The translations under genes were made by a program, and so were the position numbers. A DNA stretch of 64,000 nucleotides, from the NCBI GenBank assembly GCA_963971405.1, contig OZ020486.1, positions 31,457,419 through 31,521,418 on the forward strand, in the 5' to 3' direction. The stretch is from Psococerastis gibbosa (lineage: Eukaryota > Arthropoda > Insecta > Psocodea > Psocidae). Below the pieces are notes generated by a model that was not told where the DNA came from, made no database searches, and worked only from the letters and a program-made list of their open reading frames with translations. Shown here one piece after another: positions 23,080 to 35,046 of the stretch (the first letter of the stretch is position 1; each line of letters opens with the position of its first letter).

Positions 23080-24906
23080 AGGCTGCAGGTCGGTGGAAAC
23101 CGCGCCTAACAAAAGGGTAGTAGCTGTACCATGTCGACGTAGGAATAAATAGTCTTGTTCTACATACGTTTGTGGTACTCTTCCAGATTGTAGGTTTAAG
23201 AGCAAATTGGACACTGTTTTTATTCATAAAGTCGATTTTCGCAGGAAAAGTCCATTGTTGGGGTATCCAACATATGCTAACACATAGAAGAAATAATCCT
23301 CAACATTTTGAAATATGATGTGGGCTCGATCCTAACACCGATTGGCCACAGTTTTCGAACCCCTTCCTCTGCATCTCTTCATCAACAGTTTATTTGAACA
23401 AATCAATTTTGGTAATTATGGCAAGAGGTAGACATAACACCGTATATATCGAAATGCTCAGGAAATTTACTCTAAAAGATGTGATATTGACAGCTTTACA
23501 GTTCCCTAACGATAGGTTTACAAGAGAGCTTATTTGCCCCCCCCCCCCCTCTTCAGAAAAATGCAGAAAAAAGGGGGAAACCCATTCTAACTGACATTCA
23601 TGGACGAACGCAGTTTTTATTTAGGAGGGCATAACCCTAGTGTCCCAAGAGTTCGGGGTTCGGGAAACCTGTAGGGGGAACGGGGATTTGCCCCAGGGAG
23701 TTTTTTTTTATAGAAAACTTGGGCTGAAATAGAGTGGGTTTACAAATTTGGATGGCAGTAACGATGATGAATATAACTGCAAGCAAGGAGTCTCCCCGGG
23801 GGAATTTATTTGAAAAAGTTGGCCCGAAATAGTGGGGTGTACGCATTTTGACAGCTGCCATGTTTACAATTTACGGACCTATGCTTATTGAAGGTGCTCA
23901 AAAGGAGGGGGGGGGGCTTCAGTAGATTTTTTTAATAAATAGGCGCAAAATATTGAGTTTCTACAAAAGCGCTTCAAGTGGTCGCCATATTCGCTTAATG
24001 GACGCCCCCCCCCCCCCGCCGCCCCCCGGAAAAAAGATCAGCCTCTCCAGAGACATTGCCGTTCGAAAGTAATTTTTGTTTATTAATTTTCATTTATAAC
24101 ATGTGGCAGGTGGCAACGATAGTGAAATTGTCAAAAAGTTTACAATCCAGTATTATTGCCGGTACTGCTGCCTATATAAACCCCCATTCCACAATGATAA
24201 TCAAATTAGTACAGTATATTTTGTTATTTTTATTTTTAAACGTTTAGTGTAATTAGGTATATGTTGTATTTTGTTATATAATACGCATGTTGACTATTAT
24301 TTTCCAATTTGCCGCCAGGTTCCATAACCGTATACTGCATATTAAAATTTAGACGTTCGATGAACTAATTGAGGTTATGGCCATTTTTCAATTGCTCAAC
24401 CCCAAAGAAACAGGGCACAATAAAAAATATGAATCTACTCAGCTTGTAAGTCGCGAAAATCACAAACACATCAAACTCCATTCACGCAGTAGAAAACTTC
24501 GGGCAGGCGACAAACAGATAAGACTTGATAAAAAATGAAAGACAATTAATTAGTTAATTAACTAGGGCGATAGTGTCAGGTGCTTATGAGCAAAAATGTA
24601 GTGTTCGATGTCCTTTTCCCTCTTTTACGTTCTACTAGAAATGTATTTCTTTCTTGATTGCCTTTGTAAATATGTGTTGTGTTTACCTGAGAATCATATA
24701 TTAATTGATAAGTCAGAGTTTTTCAGACTCGACCTTCATTTACACATCATGAAAATTCACATATGCCTGTGAAGGTCAGGGTTTGTAAAGGCGCTGCCAA
24801 CTTTATAGAGCCTCTCAACAACTGTTAAAATTTTTTCTTAACATTATTCAGGCAGAAACAACGCCCGTACATTAGACAGATCAATTGACAACTTTCCTAT
24901 AAGGAA

Positions 24907-26147
24907 AATCAATCAATCAATCAATCAATACATTCAAAATTAAGAATACAATACAAAATATACATATTAGAAAATGAACCCTATAGGCCATGTGGCCCGT
25001 GATGGGTTCTGTCTTAGTTGCTAGGTTAGTATTATAAGATGTTAATATTAATTATAGAATAATAATTAAATAATAAAACTAGGTATGCGGTACATTATAC
25101 ATTATTTGGCAAATTGGCATTCTCTTCGTTAAGCTATTCTCCCGGATATATTATGTTTATAAACTGTGGATTACTATGCAGAAATTGCTTAATTGTTTTA
25201 AGGCACTTCTTATCTGGCATTAATGTTTTAAGATCAGTTGGTAGTGCGTTAAAAGCTAAAATCCCTAAATATAAGTGGGAATGTTTGTACGAGGCTGTTT
25301 TAAAAGTAGGTATTTGGAGATTGCGACTCTCACGCAGGCGGGTAATCCAGTTATGTTGGATGAATTCACTTTGTCCCTGGAGCGACAGATTTTGCTGTAA
25401 TCTATATGTTAATAATTGGAAGCAGTAAGATGATTTTATCGATGGTACCTTGAATTCGTTGAACAGTGTTAGGGATGGGTACAGGTAATGTTTTCTCAAA
25501 CTGACTCTAATGACATGTCTTATAGAGATTTCTACAGGTTCTAGATGAGTTTGGTGGGCACCTCCCCAAGCCAATAAACTGTAGGATGCTATAGAGTTGA
25601 CTAGCGAGAGATAAACTTGCCTCAGTAAATTAATGTCAAGTATTTGTCTGAGTAATTTAAATTTGTATATTGTCTTCCGTACCCGTTTAGCTGTAAGTGC
25701 AATGTGTTCAGCCCATTTCAAATGTTTGCCTATTGTCACCCCTAGGTATTTGTAGTGATCTACTCTTTTTATAACATGACATGTGCAATCGGGGACGTTA
25801 GGGTCGCATAGTCTTTCATGTAACTTTATGGATGATCTTGACTTTATATATGTACCGAGAAAAAATGTAAAGAAATTACACGGATTTATTATTATTATTA
25901 TTATTCTTGCAGGTTGGCCCGTTGCGGTAAGGCTGAATGTGATGTATTCCGTCTTAGAGGTATTAAGAGTAAGAGTAAAATCGAAATGTGATTGGCGGGG
26001 TGCATCCCCTTTACTTATATTATGGAGCGGTGTGTAGTTTTCCTTCCATATAGAATCCAACACTAATTTGTAATAAGTTGCTAATGGCCATAAGTGAAGT
26101 GTGGGGATGCTCCCCGCCAAGCAGAGGAGGGCATTCCATTTGGCCAC
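24907..26147 (-). mobile_element. 5'-truncated non-LTR retrotransposon (CR1/jockey-like)
   Basis: The open frame 26147-25134 encodes the last part of reverse transcriptase and the thumb/C-terminal region: LTLNTSKTEYITFSL, HYKYLGVTIGKHLKWAEHI, SLVNSIASYSLLAWGGA. A 3' UTR follows and ends in an (ATTG)n tail (plus-strand AATC repeats at 24909-24930). The fingers/palm with the catalytic FADD-type motif and the endonuclease are absent, so it is a dead-on-arrival copy. An in-frame (ATT)n run with about 20 extra residues interrupts the frame at 25860-25915. Confidence 0.85.
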
Positions 26148-26577
26148 ACTGTTCTACATTAATCCTAGATGATTTTTACTTTCGAAAGGAAACAAGGCAT
26201 CACCAAACGTGCATTTGCTTTCATCTGGATGTATATAACATCAGCTGTAATGTGCGTAAAAAAGGCGCTTCCTTCCCCTATCAATAGTCGAAAAATGACT
26301 TAAGTTGCAAACTAAGAAATAAATTAGATGTACTCGCATTTCGCATGGCAACGTATGAAACTCAGTGAGAACGTGAAATTAGACATAAATAGCAAAATTA
26401 TCTGTAAGTACCCTCATTATTGTATAAAAGAATGAATATGAACATCAGTCGTGATCGCAACCTTCTCAATACGATACGTATGCTGCATATGGTTAGCAGT
26501 TTATAATTAGCGCAGAAAAATCGGGAGCACCTATCCATTGTGTGTAGTGGAACAGTGTAAAGGCCAATATAATTCAA

Positions 26578-27242
26578 AGAACCGGTCCGAGTTTACTCGA
26601 ACAAGCTTTCCAATTTATCAAAATTAGTAGATAGAGAAAATGAGTACTTTCATGGTAAATAATTTTCCTATGGTTAAATTTCCGATATCTCGGGGGGGGG
26701 GGGGGTGTGTGGTGTTGTTCACCTGAAGGTAGAAATCATCGATGGAAAGGTTTCACAGAAAAATTATTTTTTAGTCATTTTTCCTTAAAATTTAGTTATT
26801 TTTATTTTTTTACCCCCAGAAGCAAACTATCAAGGGGCAAGTGAACCCACGCATTTTGTCAGCATTAATAACGACTACAATATATGTGAATTTAAAAGAC
26901 ATAGATGGAGCCGTTTTGGATACATAATTTTTTTAAAAGTTTTTTTTGGAGTTTTTTTAATATAAAACCCCCCAAATTGAGATAGCCCAAAATAAAAAAA
27001 ATGATCCCTAGGTATGATTTTTGTGGACCTACATGCAGAATTTCATCAAAATCGACTGAGTAGTTTGCCCGGAAATCGACGAACAGACAGACAGACAGAC
27101 AGAGCGACAGACAGACATTTCGTAAAAACCACTTTTTTTGGTTCCTGGGACCTCAAAACGTGTAAATCCGTTGAAATCTCGGAATCGAAAATTTCGACCG
27201 TCACAAAGCTTTCCTTATACTACGTATAAATTGGAAAGCAAT
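26578..27242 (+). mobile_element. repeat family C, copy 2
   Basis: Head ACCGGTCCGAGTTTACTCGA, internal G-run after ATATCTC, a (GACA)n stretch near 27085-27117, and a tail hairpin GCTTTCC...GGAAAGC ending at 27240. Confidence 0.75.
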
Positions 27243-27764
27243 AATTCTTGACGCACAGTTGTTCAAAGAGTAATCTTATAGCATGTTAACAATTCCGAAA
27301 TCCTGCAATATTCAAACATATTGTAGGATACCTGTCAAAAGGTGAACATAGCACGGAAAAGAGGGGAGTTGAATGCCAATGGAAGACACCTGGAGTATTT
27401 TGAATGGAGATATTATTATAAGAATTCTGAACATTATTATTATTATAATGACTACAAAGGGGCTTCGGCGGGGGATATTTAACCAAACACTGTAAGTCGA
27501 AATTACATTGGGCTTTCGTCAACAGAATTGAGAGGGTGGACTTTAACTATGAGGGCAAATGAACTGAGGGCAGCAATGGAACCTTAAGAGTGTACAGCCT
27601 GTAGGAAATTGGCAGCCCGAAATGTATTACTTTTTACTTAATTAACTAAGCAAGTTATTACAGATTTGGCTCATTTAAGTTGCAGAAGACTACTTTATGC
27701 ATCATACTAGTATAATAGGGTGTTTTTAATTTTTGAAATTGCAGTTTTTGACGTGACAACGTCT

Positions 27765-28590
27765 AAGAACCGGTCCGAGTTTACTCGAACATGCTTTCCA
27801 ATTTATCAATTAGTAGGGAGAGAAAATGAATAATTTCATGGTAAATAATTTTCCTACGGTTAAATTTCGGATATCTCGGGGGGGGGGGGGGGTGTCCACC
27901 TGACGTCACTGGAGGTGAGGTGACCCCAATATATTTAAAACACATTACAACACAGTAATAATGGCAGGGCAGGCAATGCATTTCAGCGTGAAGTTTCTAT
28001 CATTTTTTCAAAAAACTTTTTGCGCAAAAGCAAATAGGTTTTGGGGAAAGCCAACTGTCCGGTTTCGTTACTCAACTTAACACCTAAAACATGCCTGAAG
28101 GTAGAAATCATCGATAGAAAAGTTTCGCAGAAATATTATTTTTAAGTCATTTTTCATTAAAATTAAGTTATTTTTATTTTTTTACCCCAGAAGCAAACTA
28201 TCAAGGGGTAAGCGCCCCCCGCATTTTATCAACCTTAAGAACGACTAGAATATATGTGAATTTAAAAGAAATCGTTGGAGCCGTTTTTGAGAAATAATTT
28301 TTTTGACGTTTTTTTGGAGTTTTTTGAGAATGAAACCCCCCCAAATTCAGTTAGCCCCAAATAAAAAAAATGGTCTCGAGGTATGATTTTTGTGAACCTA
28401 CATGCCGAATTTCATCAAAATCGACCGAGTAGTTTGCCCGGAAATCGATGCACAGACAGACAGACATTTCGTAAAAACCACTTTTTTGGGTTCCTGGGAC
28501 CTGAAAACGTGTAAACCCGTTGAAATCTCGGAATCGAAAATTTCGACCATCACAAAGCTTTCCTCATACTACGTATAAATTGGAAAGCAA
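27765..28590 (+). mobile_element. repeat family C, copy 3
   Basis: Complete from the head (AAGAACCGGTCCGAG) to the tail hairpin (GCTTTCCTCATACTACGTAT, then ATTGGAAAGC). Contains a long G-run near 27878. Confidence 0.75.
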
Positions 28591-28639
28591 TAAATCGATG
28601 ACCGCTGGCTGGAATACTAGGTGCTTGTACGAAAAAGGG

Positions 28640-29465
28640 TGACGCGGGTCGGGAACTTTTTGGGCAGATGTAGGTCTATCTCAATTTAAATTATACCCAT
28701 GTCTTCGTCTATTCTTCCTCTTTTAGGCCATGCTATATTTGTTGTGATAGTGCAAGGGGTTCAACTTTGGGGATGGAAACGTGAGGAGGTGCGCTGAAAT
28801 CTGGCCCGAATTCGCCGATTTTAATCGAAAATAGGCCTTTTTCGGCCGCTTTTTTGGGGGTGTTAGTATCAATTTGAAAATTTCAAACTACTTTAGTTCT
28901 TTTCCACCTGTCTTACTCTTTCCAGACATATATTCAGTTTTACTATCCGTCTCTCCGTTCAGGCTCAGGTGAGTTGGTAAGGCATCACTGTTTCGGCGGA
29001 AAACAGGTTCAATGGGTACTTTTGAATTTACATGCAGAGTAAAAAAATTCCACAGCCTGCAATTTTCAACCGAAATTAATTTTTCAAGGTTTCAAATGAG
29101 TATAAATACATATTTTCAAATTAACCCCTTAAACACGAGTGGAACACAAAATTTGTAAAAAAAAAAAATGACGCGTTTCCAGCAATCCCATTTCAATTGC
29201 ATGGGCGGATATAAAGCAATTTTTGGGCTGATGTGGAAGGCCAATCTTAATTTTAAATATACCCATGTCTTCGTCTATTCTTCTTCTTTCAGGCCATGCT
29301 ATATTTGTGGTGATCAAGCAAGGGGTTTGGCTTTGGGGATGTGAAACGTCAGGGGGTGCGCACAATTTTCAACAAAAAATAGGCCTCTTTCTATTTAAAA
29401 AATGTGCAAACTACGGTACTTAAGGGCTTTTCCACATTTCTTTCTCTTTCCAGCCATATATTATT
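28640..29465. repeat. degenerate tandem duplication, two units
   Basis: Units at about 28640-28945 and 29200-29465 share ATACCCATGTCTTCGTCTAT, AGGCCATGCTATATTTG, CAAGGGGTT and AATAGGCCT in the same order, offset by about 560 bp. No open frame is shared. Confidence 0.65.
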
Positions 29466-30160
29466 TAAGTTAATTAGTTAATTAAGTTTAAGTTAATTTA
29501 GGGGTTGTCACGTAAAACTATCCTCCGTAAACCGACTTTACAACCGACTTACAGGCAACCAATTTTTTTCATATAATAATGATAATAATTTATAGATTAC
29601 CGAGTATAAATAATTATCGTGTTTACGAAAAAACTACAATTTCAAAAATTAAAAATACCTTATTATATGATGCATGAAGTGGTCTTCTAAAACTTAAATG
29701 AGCCAAATCTTTAATAACTTGCTTAGTTAACTAAATAAAAAGTAATACATTTCGGGCTGCCAATTTTCTACGGGCTGTACACTCTTAATTATAATATTAA
29801 ATTCCCCAATGATCATTTTCCGACCGTGACATCAACGTATAGGCCCATAGGAGATTAAGGGGAATATTTCACAAATGTTAGAAAACAACATTTAATTATA
29901 TTCCTGTTTATATATATTTTAGGAGGTGTTTAAAGAGCAGATTTGCCCACAACTCGACGAACCGACAGACAGACAGGTATTAGTAGGCATGCTTCTTTTT
30001 AATCTGAGCACAATTGCAGGTCTACTATGCCGTTTAATAATAAATTAACCTGAGGTGAACTGGCAAATGTTTTAGACGGTAACTTGATTGTCCAGGGCGC
30101 TCCTGATTGCAGTTTGCTAAACCACCACCAACACTTACGCCTATCACAAAGCCTTACTTA

Positions 30161-30540
30161 GGTGCCCATTCCATCGACCGGCTAGGGCTATTTAAAAAAA
30201 CAGTGACGTGGTAGCAGACATTCAAGACTTAGGCAGGGTTTCCACCCACCTCGCATTGCAGAATTGACGGAAATGTTTATTTTCCTCTATGCCATAGTTA
30301 AAATTGATCAATGATCATAGAGTAAAATCACAAACAAACAAAAATTAAAAAATGGCGTCATGGGATATTTTAAGTACAAACATTTTAATAGATTTCTATA
30401 AAAAGAAAAATTCTAATTTCCGTCAATGTCATTTGCATTCTGCAATGCGAGGTCTGTGGAAACGCCACCTAAGTCTTGAATGTCTGCTACCACGTCACCG
30501 TTTTTGGAAATAGCCCTAGCCGGTCAATGGAATGGGCGCC
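30161..30540. mobile_element. composite hairpin MITE, copy 2
   Basis: 380 bp flanked by TTA at 30158-30160 and 30541-30543. The outer arms begin GGTGCCCATTCCATCGACCG. The inner element at 30232-30469 has related ends. Same architecture as 22542-23106 and 60049-60428. Confidence 0.85.
30352..30513 (+). CDS. 53-codon frame in composite MITE copy 2
   Basis: Starts MASWDILSTNILIDFYKKKN; TAG at 30511-30513. The second and third codons (GCG TCA) differ from copy 1 (GCT TCG) only at silent sites. Confidence 0.4.
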   Translation: MASWDILSTNILIDFYKKKNSNFRQCHLHSAMRGLWKRHLSLECLLPRHRFWK

Positions 30541-30832
30541 TTAACGGCGCAACTGTCCACAAAGAACCCCCGCGCCTTACATATATGTATACAATAAAAA
30601 AAATACTGTGATCAATAACTTCCGGGGTAATCCTTTCAAAGCACACTTGATATTTTATTCATAAGCCATCAACCAGGAAAACGGATATAAAATACGGTGG
30701 CGATAAATCAGATATGATTGCTGTTTGTAAAGAAGGAAGAAACTGAAAACGATATTTTGGATAATAAATAATAACGTTTTATTCTATAATTTCAATTAAC
30801 CGAGCAGTCGGAGCAATGGCTTTTACTCAACC

Positions 30833-31138
30833 ATGGCAAAAATGGCCAGTAACCACCTGCTTCACATTTCCGAAGCATGGCCAGAGAAAGGAGTAGGGAA
30901 TGCTAGGTTCTCAGGCGGAATAAACATTAATATATCTAGGTCACCTCAAATGAATGATGTAGCAAGAAACCTTTTCCGGCAGAAAAAGCCAAAAGGCAAG
31001 GCGACAATGAATCATTTGCAGCGGAATTTTCCTGTAAGGGGAAACAAAGTTAGCGACCTGCGATCAATGAAGGAAAACAAAATAGGGCAGCATTCATCAA
31101 ACACTCTCAATAAGAATACAAGAAATCAGTGGCATTAA
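30833..31138 (+). CDS. unidentified open frame, 101 codons
   Basis: ATG to TAA, rich in Asn, Lys and Ser, with no recognised domain. There is no clear splice or promoter context, and low-complexity composition makes a chance frame possible. It lies between transposon copies. Confidence 0.15.
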   Translation: MAKMASNHLLHISEAWPEKGVGNARFSGGININISRSPQMNDVARNLFRQKKPKGKATMNHLQRNFPVRGNKVSDLRSMKENKIGQHSSNTLNKNTRNQWH

Positions 31139-31604
31139 AAATATCAACAAGATTCCACTCGAGCGCTCTGCGGTGCCAACCATAATTTGTCAAATTCTGT
31201 TTTCGGCTAGTAACATATTTCATTCAACTCGAAGGAGGAAAGCAATGGTACAAAACTGTTATTGTTTAATTATAAGAGAGGCCTACCAATCACTTGACAA
31301 CACAGAGAAAATTTGTTTTGCTGCCACGATTTACCTTATCCCAAAGCATCGGAAGACATTAACTTACAACAATGGGAATAATTAAATTATATTAAATTAA
31401 TTTCAATAGGTGTGTTGTGATGACCGACTGATGAGGCAGCAACCTTGCTATGCATTCGCACTAGGCAAAAGTTACAATTGCGCGTTGACTTATGTAAATA
31501 AAGTAAAGTAAAGTACAGAAAAGTATTACGTGTTCATTATTTATACTTTTTAGCATTAGTGGTATGTTTACTATGAATAGAACGGAGCTTACTGCACAAC
31601 TTTA

Positions 31605-31845
31605 AAGAACCGGTCCGAGTTTACTCGACCATGCTTTCCAATTTATCAAAATTAGTAGATAGTGAAAATGAGTAATTTCATGGCAAATAATTTTCCTATG
31701 GTTAAATTTCTGATATCTCGGGGGGGGGGGGGGGGGGGGGTGTCTACCTGACGTCACTGAAAAATTCTAGATAGGTCAGACCAACACATTACCACACAGC
31801 AATACTGGCAGGGCACGCAATGCATTTGAGCGTGAATTTTCTATC

Positions 31846-31885
<40 letters not shown>

Positions 31886-32319
31886 TACAAAAGGAAATAC
31901 TTTTCTGGGAAAGCAACCTGTCCGGTTTCGTTACCCAGAAGCAAACTATCAATGGGCAAGCGACCCCACGCATTTTGTCAACATTAATAACAACTACAAT
32001 ATACTAGTATGTGAATTTAAAAGAAATCGTTGGAGCCGTTTTTGGGAAATAATTTTTTTTAGAGTTTTTTGAGAACCCCCCCCCCCCCCCCAAATTGAGT
32101 TAGCCCCAAATAGAAAAAATTGGCCCGAGGTATGATTTTTGTAAACCTACATGCAAAATTTCATCAAAATCGACCGAGTAGTTTGCCCGGAAATCGACGC
32201 ACAGACAGACAGAACGACAGACAGACAGACATTTCGTAAAAAACTTTTTTGGGTTCCTGGGACCTCAAAATTTCGAACGTCACAAAGCTTTCCTTATACT
32301 ACGTAAAAATTGGAAAGCA
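31605..32319 (+). mobile_element. repeat family C, copy 4
   Basis: Head ACCGGTCCGAGTTTACTCGA and tail GCTTTCCTTATACTACGTA then ATTGGAAAGC. It contains G-, A- and C-runs and a (GACA)n stretch. An internal stretch of the family is deleted (from GTTTCGTTAC straight to CCAGAAGC). Confidence 0.75.
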
Positions 32320-32409
32320 ACAAATAAGCAGATAACTTCATACAAGACTACAGCACAACTTGCTTGCCACTGGGAGGCATAAATCAAAACCTAAGTTACC
32401 GGTTTATTA

Positions 32410-32652
32410 ATTGCTTTCCTATTTCTACGTCATAGTATACGGAAAGTTTTGTGATCGTCGAAATGTTCGAATTCGAGATTTCAACGGAGTTACACGTTTT
32501 AAGGTCCCAGTGATTTAGAGTAGGGAAATCAAGGCAGTCAAAATGTACACCTAAGGCAAATATTTACTATGAAACCACTCATAATTATCCATTGCGTTAC
32601 TTATCATTGGTAAATAGGAAAGCATGCGCGGGTTCACTCGTACCAGTTCTTT
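32410..32652 (-). mobile_element. repeat family C, short internally deleted copy (minus)
   Basis: Inverted tail (TTGCTTTCCTATTTCTACG) at 32410 and inverted head ending AGTTCTTTT at 32652, with most of the middle missing. It lies between two plus-oriented copies. Confidence 0.6.
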
Positions 32653-32660
32653 TAAATGAC

Positions 32661-33365
32661 AAGAACCGGTCCGAGTTTACTCGAACAGGCTTTCCAATTT
32701 ATCAATTAGTAGATGGAGAAAATGAGTAATTTCATGGTAAATAATTTTCCTATGGTTAAATTTCGGATATCTCGGGGGGGGGGGGGGTGCCCCCTGACGT
32801 CACTGGAGGTGTGGTAAATTATAGATAGGCCCTAGGTCAGATCAACACATTTCCACACAGTAATTATGGCAGGGCATGCAATGCATTTGAGCTTGAATTT
32901 TTTTGAATCATTTAAAAAAAAAAACATTTTTTTGCACAAAACCAAATGGTTTTTTGGGAAAGCAACCTGTCCGGTTTCGTTACTCAATTTAACACCTAAA
33001 ACATGCCTGAAGGTAGAGATCATCGATAGAAAGGATTCGCAGAAAAATTACTTTTTAGTCATTTTTCAAAAATGAGTTAATTTTATTTTTTTTACCCCCA
33101 GAAGCAAAGGGGCAAGCGACCCCCCGCATTTTATTAACATTAATAACGACTACAATATACTGTATGTGAATTTAAAATAAATCGCTGGAGCCGTTATTGA
33201 GAAATATTTTTTTAGACGTTTTTGTTGTGTTTTTTGAGAATAAAACCCCCCAAATTGAGTTAGCCCAAAATAAAAATAAATTGTCCCGAGGTATGATTTT
33301 TGTGAACCTACATGCTAAATTTCATCAAAATCGACCGAGTAGTTTGCCCGGAAATCAATGAACAG

Positions 33366-33399
<34 letters not shown>

Positions 33400-33541
33400 A
33401 GAGCGACAGACAGACAGGCATTTCGTAAAAAACACTTTTTTGAGTTCCTTGGACCTCAAAACGTGTAAATCCGTTGAAACCTCGTAATCGAAAATTCCGA
33501 CCATCACAAAGGTTTCCTTATACTACGTATAAATTGGAAAT
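32661..33541 (+). mobile_element. repeat family C, copy 5 (longest ordinary copy)
   Basis: Full head and tail, with an expanded (GACA)n tract at 33364-33416. It starts 9 bp after the short inverted copy. Confidence 0.75.
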
Positions 33542-34823
33542 ACAATAAAGACAACTTTGCCGGCGAATGTAGGTACTGTACGTACTTGTAAACATACAGT
33601 GGTGCATTTATGGTACCGACTACCGTAGAATTAAATACAGATAAATTATCACTATATCTTAATCAGACAAATCAGGAAGGCCACTAAGTGATATTTTGTA
33701 CAAGTCACATTCCATCATATCAACGAGTATAGTACCTAGCCGTAGAAGAAATGCTCTTTTACATTTTAATACATAGTGTTAACATAGACAGTTTGGTGTT
33801 TCGGGTTGAAAGCGTGAAAAAGTGCTAAGTTAGGTCCACGCCTTCAAAACGTAATGTTGGTGCTGCCTACACATACTACATACTAAAATGTAGAGGATTA
33901 CTTCTTCTACAACTAATTTATGTATGTCTCTACGATCGACATTTTATGAGAAAAATGTGCAAAAAACGTCCAGTGGGGTCCGCGGCAATTTTTTTAAAAT
34001 TTAAAATAAAACCATTAAATGCGACGTCTGTCAAGAATGGCACGGGACATTTACCTACCTACTAGCATATGCTACCGAGGAAATATAGAACGTTTAAATT
34101 ACAAAAACCAATATGTGACAGATGGTTATAAAACTAAATGAACGCATTTTTTTTACGATTTTTTTTTTTAGAGTTGGGTTGAGAACTCTACTCATCTAAA
34201 AATATCAGCGAGTAGGTGTATGATAGACAGTGAAAGGTACAGTCTCACTACTTTATCTTGGCATTTGTACTGACACCTTTTACAGCACTTTGTAGCCACC
34301 TGAAGTTATGTGCACGAGACTATCATTTTCACTTTGACTGGTCGCAACATTTAAAAAGTTAATTTGTCGTAAAGTCGTACATTGGTCGCCGTCTCAATAG
34401 TTAGATGAATCCCCTAAAACACGTAGCGGGGGTACTCCGATTTGATCTTAATTAATTAGTCAATGATAAAATAAAAATTAAAAGCCTTGTCTAACAGCTC
34501 ATAAATTCCAAGATACAACCTTAAAGGCTTGTACCTAATACTGTACGGCGTCTTTCTTTTTTCCGTCGTGAAATTTTTTTAAAAGGTCAGTTCTCATCAA
34601 TACGTAAAAACTCTCGAGTAATACAGCATAGTACACCTTAATCATGGAAGTAAAACATGACAATAACTCGTGAGTCAGTATGGTATAGTACCGGTATGAA
34701 ACGAAATTAAAATTAAAATGCGATGAATCCAATAGCGGATTCGTGAATGAACAGACTGACTCAAACATAGATATGTAATATTTTCTCATTTGAGGTGCAT
34801 TACCCGGAAACATTCAAATAGAG

Positions 34824-34895
34824 GGTAAAGGTGTAGTTTAGCTAACCCTCATAAAATCACAAAATTTGGTCCTATATCGTTGACTACACCTTTAC
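34824..34895. mobile_element. 72-bp inverted-repeat element with 9-bp target duplication
   Basis: CAAATAGAG occurs at 34815-34823 and 34896-34904. Between them, GGTAAAGGTGTAGT and ACTACACCTTTAC face each other. A 9-bp duplication suits a Mutator-like origin (8 bp would be hAT). Confidence 0.75.
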
Positions 34896-35046
34896 CAAAT
34901 AGAGTATAATGAGTGCAGACAAAACCCAAATATATAAAAATCCTAAAACTATCGTAGTCAATATTTCAGCTGGCGACCGTGAAACCTGTAACTGTACTGT
35001 CAGGCACAGAGCCCTTGGGCCCTTCACAGATTCAAACTAAAAGAAG

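Larger units (their letters stand above)
22542..23106. mobile_element. composite hairpin MITE, copy 1, with nested hAT-like insertion
   Basis: TAA at 22539-22541 and 23107-23109 flanks an outer pair of arms (GGCGTGGTTTCCACCGACCT). At its exact centre sits an inner element 22613-22863 with related ends (GGCGGGGTTTCCACAGACCT). A third element, 22923-23079, interrupts the right outer arm. An open frame of 53 codons begins at 22746 in the inner element. Confidence 0.8.
27588..29784. mobile_element. MITE family F copy 2, split by later insertions
   Basis: TTAA at 27584-27587 precedes the left arm (GAGTGTACAGCCTGTAGGAA, to about 27755), and the right arm (29600-29784) ends before TTAA at 29785-29788. 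Between them lie a family C copy and the duplicated region 28640-29465. I infer that one element was opened by about 1.8 kb of insertions; two separate half copies are the alternative. Confidence 0.5.

Noticed and set aside
26578..28590. Family C as Helitrons, because of the 3' hairpin
   Set aside because: No consistent CTRR ending or TC start, and the head also carries a palindrome and part of the inverted repeat.
33360..33420. Regular GACA repeats, checked as a possible CRISPR-like array
   Set aside because: Simple tetranucleotide microsatellite inside a family C copy, with no spacers.
34967..34990. Sequence TGGCGACCGTG resembling a Bel/Pao primer-binding site
   Set aside because: It points opposite to the nearby pol fragment and no LTR pair was found. 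Too short to support alone.
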